A stretch of 5,032 nt of DNA from Acidobacteriota bacterium (lineage in GTDB: Bacteria; Actinomycetota; Acidimicrobiia; Spongiisociales; UBA5794), in NCBI GenBank assembly GCA_022574065.1, contig JACZST010000160.1, positions 1 to 5,032 of the forward strand, given 5' to 3'. Below the pieces are notes generated by a model. The model saw nothing but the letters and a program-made list of their open reading frames with translations, was not told the origin of the DNA and made no database searches. The position numbers were made by a program, and so were the translations under genes. The first letter of the stretch is position 1. Every line of letters starts with the position of its first letter. This document shows positions 1-4,487 of the stretch, in pieces.

Positions 1-792
1 TTCGCCGTCGTCGTGCTCGGTGTGCTGATCGTCGGCGTTGCCGGGTATCTTGGATTTGTCGCCTTCGCCGGCTCGGAGCGAGGCCCGGCAACCGGGGTGA
101 TGGTCCTTGGCGCCCTTACCGGGTTTGCCGCCTTCTTCTCCCCATGCTCCTTTCCCCTGTTGTTGACCTTCCTGGTGACGAGGTCGACCGAGTCGAGGGC
201 GGAAGCGGCCTTGAGCGCACTCCGGGTCGGTGCCGGTGCCGCCGTGCTGCTTGGCGTCCTTGCCGTCATCATTGCCGGCGGTGGCGCCGCCCTTGCCTCC
301 GTCGTCGAGTTCGATAGCGTTTCGGGGCGAGTCTTCCGTCTGGCCATCGGGCTGGTGTTGATTGCGCTCGGCCTCCGCCAGGCCCACCTGTTCGGTGTTC
401 GGATGCGATGGATCGACCGGGTGGCGGGTTCGGCGAGCCGGATAGTCGACTCCTCGAGTGTGTCGGGCCGGGCCCGGGGTGACGTCGCCTACGGCTTCGG
501 CTACCTGCTGGCGGGGTTTGGGTGAACCGGACCGCTGCTTGCCGGTCTGGCAGGCTACTCCCTCACCGTCTCCAGCCCCCAGGTGATTGCTGCGTTCGCC
601 ACCGCGGCATTGGTCTTCGCCACACTGCTGTTCACCGCGGCGGTGGTGGTGTCGTCGGTGAGCTCCGATGCGCTCCGGCCCATTCGCATGACCGGAACCG
701 CGGTACGGCGATGGAGCGGATATGTGTTGATTGGCGTCGGGGCTTGGTTCATCGTGCTCGCCATCGTGCCGAGCCCGATACTGGGGTCTTGA
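1..792 (+). CDS. CcdA/DsbD-type membrane thiol-redox transporter, selenoprotein candidate (5' partial)
   Basis: The frame is open from base 1, so the start is probably off the left edge (a GTG at 13 is the first internal candidate). It encodes 263 residues in the window, counting one in-frame TGA at codon 175. The protein is very hydrophobic, with about seven membrane segments (roughly residues 1-20, 34-60, 69-98, 108-130, 160-185, 190-215 and 238-258). The CcdA/DsbD family moves electrons from cytoplasmic thioredoxin across the membrane through two membrane-embedded cysteines. The first is visible in SPCSFP (Cys49). The second, normally in a TPCxGP-like motif, is replaced by the TGA in GFG-[TGA]-TGPLLAGL. 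The frame continues with membrane segments to a normal TGA at 790-792. Selenocysteine insertion explains this best. A sequencing error or nonsense mutation is less likely because two more such TGAs lie downstream. The exact electron acceptor is unknown. A MerR-type promoter overlaps its stop codon. Confidence 0.82.
523..525 (+). other. In-frame TGA read as selenocysteine in the CcdA-like protein
   Basis: This TGA is in frame with both the upstream (1-522) and downstream (526-789) parts of the membrane protein. The flanking residues GFG-x-TGP align with the TPCxGP motif of CcdA/DsbD, placing the codon exactly on the second redox cysteine. A hairpin with the loop GGUCU follows at 537-555. TGA is a normal stop elsewhere in the window, so recoding must be local. 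Confidence 0.8.
537..555 (+). promoter_or_regulatory. bSECIS-like hairpin for the TGA at 523
   Basis: The stem GCTTGCC (537-543) pairs with GGCAGGC (549-555) over 7 bp, with one G-U wobble. The 5-nt loop is GGTCT (544-548). The loop starts 18 nt after the TGA. Bacterial SECIS elements lie just 3' of the UGA inside the coding region and have a G near the start of the apical loop; E. coli fdhF carries GGUCU in its loop. A competing hairpin, CCGGACCG (527-534) with CGGTCTGG (543-550), is also possible. No folding calculation was run. Confidence 0.62.
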
Positions 793-819
793 CCTTCAAC
801 CCACTAGAAGGTTTAGTGT
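789..819 (+). promoter_or_regulatory. MerR-type promoter and operator upstream of the merR-like gene
   Basis: A -35 element TTGACC (789-794) and a -10-like TAGTGT (814-819) are separated by 19 bp. This over-long spacer is typical of promoters that MerR-family activators untwist. Inside it lies the dyad ACCTTC-N9-GAAGGT (792-812), close to CueR/ZntR-type operators. The -35 overlaps the stop codon of the membrane gene. The site probably drives the regulator itself and the two genes after it. Confidence 0.7.
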
Positions 820-837
820 TGGCTCAGGAGGTAACTC

Positions 838-1239
838 ATGCGCATCGGTGAAGCTGCCAGGGAGGCCGGCGTCGAGGCGTCGGCGATCCGTTTCTATGAG
901 GAAAGCGGGGTGCTCCCGGAGCCGGAGCGAACCGACTCCGGGTACCGCGTCTATCACGATGACCAGGTCGACCTGATCAGGTTCGTGAAACGGGCACGCA
1001 GCCTGGGTATCCCACTCGACGATGTCCGCCAGATCGTCGACCTCCGTACGCAGGGACAGGCTCCCTGTGATGTGGTGAGGACCGTGATCGCCCGCGAAGC
1101 CGCCGACATCGAGACCCGCATCACCGAACTGCAGGGTTTGCGTCAAGAGCTGTTGCGGCTCCAGGCCCTGGCCGACGAAGTGACAGACGACTGGCCCGCG
1201 GGGTCGTGCGTGTGCCACATCGTCGAATCGAGCGTCTAG
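838..1239 (+). CDS. MerR-family metal/thiol-responsive transcriptional regulator
   Basis: A 133-residue protein, the usual length for MerR/CueR/ZntR regulators. The N-terminal winged helix-turn-helix occupies about residues 1-40 (RIGEAAREAGV, AIRFYEESGVLP, SGYRVY), followed by the second DNA-contact part and a dimerisation coiled coil around 80-115. Candidate inducer ligands are Cys77 (in APCDVV, matching the Cys at the base of the coiled coil in MerR and ZntR) and the C-terminal Cys124, Cys126 and His127 (CVCH). Three thiols suggest a soft metal (Hg, Zn, Cd or Pb) or a thiol-reactive signal rather than an organic drug, but the identity is not fixed by sequence. AGGAGG at 826-831 sets the ATG start. 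The upstream promoter has the family's 19-bp spacer and dyad, so autoregulation is likely. The thioredoxin-like gene follows after 22 nt in the same direction. Confidence 0.88.
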   Translation: MRIGEAAREAGVEASAIRFYEESGVLPEPERTDSGYRVYHDDQVDLIRFVKRARSLGIPLDDVRQIVDLRTQGQAPCDVVRTVIAREAADIETRITELQGLRQELLRLQALADEVTDDWPAGSCVCHIVESSV

Positions 1240-1261
1240 ACAAACTGAACCGAGGAGAGAC

Positions 1262-1576
1262 ATGGAAATCACATTGCAGTACTTCGAAGACTGCGCCAAC
1301 TGGCAGACCACCGACCGATATCTGAAGACGTTGATCGACGAGCACGGCCTCGACGCCGACGTCCGTTATCAGCTCATCGACACTCCCGAAGACGCCGCCG
1401 AGCAAGGGTTCCGGGGATCACCGACCGTCCTCGTCGACGGGACCGACCCCTTCGCCGATCGCGATGCGCCGATCGGACTCGCCTGCCGGATCTATCAAAC
1501 CGAGGCCGGACCTGCCGGATCCCCTTCCCTTGCTCAGCTCCAGCAGGCACTCCATGCCACCTCGGCGGGATCCTGA
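1262..1576 (+). CDS. Small thioredoxin-fold protein (YFxxCxNW type)
   Basis: A 104-residue cytoplasmic protein without a signal peptide. It begins MEITLQYFEDCANW, a thioredoxin-fold first strand with Cys11 at the turn into the helix. The middle holds the cis-Pro segment GFRGSPTVLVDG (Pro54) and the family-like stretch DPFAD; Cys75 lies in LACRIY. The CxxC of true thioredoxins is missing: the position three after Cys11 is Trp14, so this is a one-cysteine active site, possibly working with Cys75 or a partner protein. Such small proteins are often found with MerR regulators and mercury or redox genes. AGGAGA just upstream (about 1253-1258) supports the ATG. Its stop lies 4 nt before the rhodanese start, so the two are probably translationally coupled. 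It may pass electrons, sulfur or metal between the membrane protein and the rhodanese; this is inference. Confidence 0.75.
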   Translation: MEITLQYFEDCANWQTTDRYLKTLIDEHGLDADVRYQLIDTPEDAAEQGFRGSPTVLVDGTDPFADRDAPIGLACRIYQTEAGPAGSPSLAQLQQALHATSAGS

Positions 1577-1580
1577 CGCC

Positions 1581-2330
1581 ATGGTGACTTCTATCGACCG
1601 CACCGAACTGCAGAGTCTCATCGACGAAGAGAACGCCCAGGTCATCGATGTCCTCCCGGAGCGGGAATACACCGAGTCGCATATCCCAGGTGCGATCAGC
1701 ATTCCCCTGCGGCGCCTCGACACCGAGACGGTATCGGTGCTCGCCCGTGACAAGCCCGTGGTGGTGTATTGACACGACGGGCTGTGAGACATGTCTCCGC
1801 GAGCCGCGTGCCGGCTCGAGCGCCTCGGATTCGAACGGGTTTACGACTATGTGCTCGGCCTCGCCGACTGGAGGGCCAGCGGCTTCCCTACCGAAGGCAC
1901 CGCTCCTCGAGTGCAGCGGGTGTCCGACGCCACCCGCCCCGATGTTCCGACCTGCGATATCGACGATCTGCTCGGAGAGGTTCGGCGCCGCACCTACGAC
2001 GCCGGATGGGACGAATGCATCGTCATCGACTGCGACGGCATCGTGGTCGGGCGGCTCCGCAACCAAGCCTGGGAGGCGGACGATGCGGTGAGCGTCGAGG
2101 AGGTGATGGAGTCGGGGCCAACCACGGTCCGGCCCGACGGCCTGCTCCAGCGCCTCGTCGATCGCATGTCCACACGAGGCACCAAACTCGTCGTCGTCGC
2201 CACACCGCAGGGCAATCTCATCGGCGTCCTGTTGCGCGAGGAGGCGGAGCGGCTCCTCACCGGGGAACCAGCCGAACAGATTTGGCGAGACTGCGAGGGT
2301 TGCCCCGGCCAGTGGGTCCTGAAGATCTGA
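1581..2330 (+). CDS. Rhodanese-CBS fusion protein with two selenocysteine codons
   Basis: Read through two in-frame TGAs this is a 249-residue protein. Residues 1-110 form a rhodanese domain: VIDVLPEREYTESHIPGAISIP, then VVVY-[TGA]-HDGL-[TGA]-DMSPRAACRLE, then RVYDYVLGLADW. Related rhodaneses read YC-x4-C-D-x-SPRAA here, the first Cys being the catalytic residue that carries the persulfide; both become TGA (codons 64 and 69). Residues of about 121-225 look like a CBS pair (ECIVIDCDGIVVGRL, VMESGPTTVRPDG, VVVATPQGNLIGVLLREEA), which usually binds adenylates and regulates the attached enzyme. The tail has CEGC (Cys238 and Cys241). The ATG at 1581 is 4 nt after the previous stop, with only a weak ribosome site, so coupling is likely. 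A caller would report either a truncated rhodanese or a separate CBS protein starting at 1791. The role is probably sulfur or selenium transfer, or thiol redox; the substrate is unknown. Confidence 0.84.
1770..1787 (+). other. Two in-frame TGA (selenocysteine) codons forming a U-x4-U rhodanese active site
   Basis: TGA codons at 1770-1772 and 1785-1787 are separated by four sense codons (HDGL) and lie in the frame that starts at 1581. They replace the two cysteines of the YC-x4-C-D-x-SPRAA loop found in this rhodanese subgroup. Homology continues directly after both, up to a normal TGA at 2328-2330. Two random nonsense mutations hitting exactly the two active-site Cys codons, with no frame decay, is very unlikely. 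A selenocysteine pair could form a diselenide. Confidence 0.82.
1784..1798 (+). promoter_or_regulatory. Possible bSECIS-like hairpin for the TGA at 1770
   Basis: GAGA (1786-1789) pairs with TCTC (1794-1797) around the loop CATG (1790-1793), extended by G1784-C1798 with U1785 bulged. The loop starts 17 nt after the first TGA, and the stem contains the second TGA. The stem is short and the loop fit is weaker than for the other two hairpins, so this is tentative. Confidence 0.35.
1800..1818 (+). promoter_or_regulatory. bSECIS-like hairpin for the TGA at 1785
   Basis: CGAGCCG (1800-1806) pairs perfectly with CGGCTCG (1812-1818), closing the 5-nt loop CGTGC (1807-1811). The loop has G at its second position followed by U, as bacterial SECIS models prefer, and starts 19 nt after the TGA. 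It abuts but does not overlap the hairpin assigned to the first TGA, so both could form in turn. GC-rich sequence makes chance stems common. Confidence 0.5.
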
Positions 2331-2366
2331 CATTCCACCGGGTTCCACCACAGGTCGACCCACGAG

Positions 2367-3338
2367 TCAACCCGTGATGAGAAGGATCTTTCCCACCGTC
2401 TTCCTTGCCTCCAGGGCGCGGTGGGCGTCAGCGGCGTCGGCGAGGGGGTAACGGGCCCCGATCAAAACGTCGAGGTCGCCGGCAACGACGGCGGTGAAGA
2501 CGGCGTCGGCACGGCGGACCAGGTCGTCCCGACCGGCGATGTAGTCGCCCATGGTGGGTCGGGTGAGAAACAGCGATCCCTCTTGCATCAAACGGAGGGG
2601 ATCAACGGGAGGAACCGGGCCGGAGGCGCCACCGAACACGACCATCATCCCGCGTCGCCTGAGCAGTGCCAGCCCGTCGTCGAAGGTGGTGCTTCCGACG
2701 CCGTCGTATACCACGGCGAGGGGCCGGGGTCCGGCGATAGCCTCGACGGCGGGGCGGAAGTCGACCCGTTGATAGTCGATCACGTGGTCGGCGCCGGCGG
2801 CGCGCGCAATGTCCACCTTCTCGCTGCTACCCACCGTAGTGAATACTTCGGCTCCGGTTTGCTTCGCCATCTGGATGAGCAGCCGACCCACGCCGCCGGC
2901 GCCGGCGTGGATCAGGCAGCGGTGGCCGGCCTGGAGCGGATACGTGTCGTGCACCAGGTAGTGGGCGGTCATCCCCTGCAGCAGGACGGCGGCGGCCACA
3001 TCCAACGACATGGCCTCGGGCACAGCGAGGACCCGGTCGGCGGGAATCGTGGCCAGCTCGGCGTAGGCGCCGGTCACGCCGGACCAGGCGACCCGGTCGC
3101 CAGCGGCAAGCTCGGCGACCCCCTCGCCGACTGCTGCCACCTCACCACTGCCCTCCTCGCCCGGGATGAACGGCACCTCGATTGGATACAGACCGCGACG
3201 CTTGTACGTGTCGATGAAGTTGACTCCCGCGTAGTCGACCCGAACCACCACCTCGCCCGGCTCCGGCACCGGGTCGGGAACCTCGGTGGCAACGAGGGCG
3301 TCGGGCCCTCCCTTCTCGCTCACCACGATCGCCTGCAC
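2367..3338 (-). CDS. qor: NADPH:quinone oxidoreductase-type MDR protein (zinc-independent)
   Basis: A 323-residue protein, the normal length for the quinone oxidoreductase branch of the medium-chain dehydrogenase/reductase superfamily. The N-terminal GroES-like domain (about 1-125) contains VDYAGVNFIDTYKRRGLYP and PFIPGEEGSGEV, hallmarks of the E. coli QorA type. The Rossmann domain carries AGAGGVG at 145-151 for NADPH, followed by VFTTVGSSEKVDIARAAGADHVIDY. The zinc ligands of alcohol dehydrogenases are absent. It probably reduces quinones or other electrophilic enones in the cytoplasm with NADPH. The start is GTG at 3336-3338, chosen for the AGGAGG on the minus strand (3344-3349) and the family N-terminus MQAIVV. 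It converges with the rhodanese gene (36 nt apart) and diverges from the VOC pair. An inverted repeat lies upstream. A long open frame on the opposite strand is only its shadow. Confidence 0.93.
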   Translation of the reverse strand: MQAIVVSEKGGPDALVATEVPDPVPEPGEVVVRVDYAGVNFIDTYKRRGLYPIEVPFIPGEEGSGEVAAVGEGVAELAAGDRVAWSGVTGAYAELATIPADRVLAVPEAMSLDVAAAVLLQGMTAHYLVHDTYPLQAGHRCLIHAGAGGVGRLLIQMAKQTGAEVFTTVGSSEKVDIARAAGADHVIDYQRVDFRPAVEAIAGPRPLAVVYDGVGSTTFDDGLALLRRRGMMVVFGGASGPVPPVDPLRLMQEGSLFLTRPTMGDYIAGRDDLVRRADAVFTAVVAGDLDVLIGARYPLADAADAHRALEARKTVGKILLITG

Positions 3339-3359
3339 AGAATCCTCCTCGCCCTTTAC

Positions 3360-3380
3360 GCAGGGTATCGGAATACCTGC
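3360..3380. repeat. Inverted repeat in the divergent intergenic region, possible operator
   Basis: GGTAT-CGGA-ATACC (3364-3377, counting one G of a run of three) extends outward to GCAG and CTGC with one unpaired G. It lies about 22 bp upstream of the quinone oxidoreductase start and about 120 bp upstream of the first VOC start. A regulator could bind this 14-bp palindrome, but no family can be named and no regulator gene is adjacent. Confidence 0.35.
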
Positions 3381-3487
3381 AAGGCGGATCGCAATTCACC
3401 CTGGACCGTGCGGCACAGATCACGGGCTCGATAGAGTGAACATGCCTTCGAGCAACCGTTCGTGGAGCGCGCCAAGGAGATCGGCCA

Positions 3488-3493
3488 AGGAGG
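3488..3493 (+). promoter_or_regulatory. Ribosome binding site AGGAGG that sets the VOC gene start
   Basis: A perfect AGGAGG lies 4 nt before the ATG at 3498. The frame is open further upstream to an ATG at 3462, but that start lacks a ribosome site and would add 12 residues unlike any VOC N-terminus. Confidence 0.8.
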
Positions 3494-3497
3494 AACG

Positions 3498-3977
3498 ATG
3501 AAGGTCACCCGTCTCAACCACGCCGTCTTGTTCGTCGGTGACCTGGAACGAGCGCTCGCTTTCTACACCGACGTGTTCGGCTTCGAGGTGATCGCCAGAG
3601 AACCGCGGGCCAACGCGGCGTTCCTGCGGATAGCCGGATCCGACAATCACCACGATCTGGGATTGTTTGGACTCGGCCCCGCCGCCTCACCCAAAACCCA
3701 GGGCAGCATTGGCCTCTACCACCTCGCCTGGCAGGTCGACACGGTCGACGATCTGGCCGACGCCAGGGCCAGGCTCCTCGAGGCCGGTGCCCTGACCGGC
3801 GAGTCTTCACATGGCGCCACCAAGAGCGTGTACGGGCTCGATCCCGACGGCAACGAGTTCGAGGTGATGTGGCTTCTGCCCCGTGACGCCTGGGGTGAAT
3901 ACGAAAACCAGGCCGTCGTGGAACACCTCGACCTCGCCGCCGAGATCGAGCAATGGTCCGGGGTACCCACCGCATGA
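3498..3977 (+). CDS. VOC-superfamily protein, extradiol dioxygenase/glyoxalase-like
   Basis: A 159-residue protein with two VOC (beta-alpha-beta-beta-beta) modules. It begins with KVTRLNHAVLFVGDLERALA, typical of the first strand and helix, followed by FYTDVFGFEVI. The second module runs from LYHLAWQVDTVDDL to YGLDPDGNEFEVMW. The likely metal ligands His8, His75 and Glu122 are all present, matching the His-His-Glu pattern of catechol 2,3-dioxygenase-like (CatE-type) members, so it may be a functional metalloenzyme. The C-terminal tail, rich in acidic and aromatic residues, also resembles that group. The substrate cannot be named: the superfamily includes ring-cleaving dioxygenases, glyoxalases and resistance proteins. 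Its stop overlaps the start of the next VOC gene. No clear promoter was recognised; the upstream region is shared with the divergent oxidoreductase. Confidence 0.85.
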   Translation: MKVTRLNHAVLFVGDLERALAFYTDVFGFEVIAREPRANAAFLRIAGSDNHHDLGLFGLGPAASPKTQGSIGLYHLAWQVDTVDDLADARARLLEAGALTGESSHGATKSVYGLDPDGNEFEVMWLLPRDAWGEYENQAVVEHLDLAAEIEQWSGVPTA

Positions 3978-4408
3978 CGATCGGAGACGACAAGGAATTC
4001 CCAGCCCCGGTCGACGGCATCGTGCTCACCCACTTCATCGTGTCGGCCGACGTTGCCCGGTCACGTGACTTCTATGTGGACGTCCTTGGGGGCACGCCGG
4101 TGATGGAAGGCGAACCCACCATCGTCAAGCTGGCCAACAGCTGGATCATCATCAACGTGGGGGGTGGACCGACCGAGGACAAACCCGAGGTCGTGTTGGA
4201 TGTTCCCGACGACCCGAATCGAGTGAGTGCGTTCCTCAACATCCGGGTTGCGGATATCCAGGGCGTGTACGAGGAGTGGTCGGGCAAGGGTGCGACGTTC
4301 CTGACGCCGCCGATCGACCGCGGAGCCGAGATCCGTTGCTACATACGCGACCCGGACGGGCACCTGATCGAGGTCGGTCAGGCCACGGGGGTACTCAGGC
4401 CCGAGTGA
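3974..4408 (+). CDS. Second VOC-superfamily protein
   Basis: A 144-residue VOC-fold protein. The first module shows VLTHFIVSADVARSRDFYVDVLGG (His20), and the second ends CYIRDPDGHLIEVGQ (Glu133). The position corresponding to the middle His ligand, in AFLNIRVADI, carries Asn89 rather than His, so metal binding may use a different ligand set than in the preceding protein. The ATG at 3974 overlaps the upstream stop in an ATGA, the usual sign of translational coupling; the ATG at 3953 in the same frame would overlap the neighbour more and is less likely. The two VOC proteins differ clearly in sequence, so this is not a recent duplication. They may form a heteromer or act on successive intermediates, which is inference. 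Substrate unknown. Confidence 0.85.
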   Translation: MTIGDDKEFPAPVDGIVLTHFIVSADVARSRDFYVDVLGGTPVMEGEPTIVKLANSWIIINVGGGPTEDKPEVVLDVPDDPNRVSAFLNIRVADIQGVYEEWSGKGATFLTPPIDRGAEIRCYIRDPDGHLIEVGQATGVLRPE

Positions 4409-4441
4409 CCGTCATCGCGCCGTCGCACGTGCCTGGAGTGA

Positions 4442-4479
4442 CGCTCAATGAGTACGTAGACACGTACGACGATTGAGCG
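4442..4479. terminator. Long hairpin between convergent genes, possible bidirectional terminator
   Basis: The outer arms CGCTCAAT (4442-4449) and ATTGAGCG (4472-4479) pair over 8 bp. A small internal loop leads to the inner arms GTACGT (4452-4457) and ACGTAC (4462-4467), closed by AGAC. It sits in the 79-nt gap between the second VOC gene and the convergent response regulator, where a shared terminator is expected. No U-tract follows on either strand, so a factor-dependent or RNA-stabilising role is equally possible. Confidence 0.5.
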
Positions 4480-4487
4480 CGGGGACG

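Noticed and set aside
583..792. Separate small membrane protein starting at GTG 583
   Set aside because: It is the in-frame C-terminal part of the CcdA-like protein. The residues from 526 to 582 also continue the family motif, so a start at 583 would leave TGPLLAGL unexplained.
522..851. Plus-strand open frame in another phase over the end of the membrane gene
   Set aside because: It is Arg/His-rich with no family features, overlaps the conserved membrane segments and the MerR promoter, and is a shadow frame.
1..2330. Genome-wide reassignment of TGA (to Trp, Gly or Cys)
   Set aside because: Six genes in the window end naturally at TGA (792, 1576, 2330, 2367 on the minus strand, 3977, 4408), and Trp and Gly have their usual codons. 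The in-frame TGAs occur only at family Cys positions.
1581..2330. Rhodanese gene as a pseudogene, or two genes with a separate CBS protein starting at the ATG at 1791
   Set aside because: The ATG at 1791 lies inside the conserved D-M-SPRAA motif of the rhodanese and has no ribosome site. The frame is intact across both TGAs and shows no other decay.
1374..2363. Long minus-strand open frame opposite the thioredoxin-like and rhodanese genes
   Set aside because: No recognisable domain; its composition is that of an antisense frame in GC-rich DNA. The plus-strand genes have clear homology.
2339..2374. CGGGTT...AACCCG inverted repeat between the rhodanese and oxidoreductase genes as a terminator
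   Set aside because: Only 6 bp with a 24-nt loop, extending into the oxidoreductase coding end, and no U-tract; not convincing without a folding calculation.
2421..3434. Long plus-strand open frame opposite the quinone oxidoreductase
   Set aside because: The minus-strand frame has unmistakable MDR motifs and a good ribosome site; this one has low-complexity Gly/His/Asp-rich sequence.
3402..3437. Promoter for the VOC pair (TGGACC with TAGAGT)
   Set aside because: The spacer is 24 bp, and closer -35 candidates match poorly, so no promoter is called.
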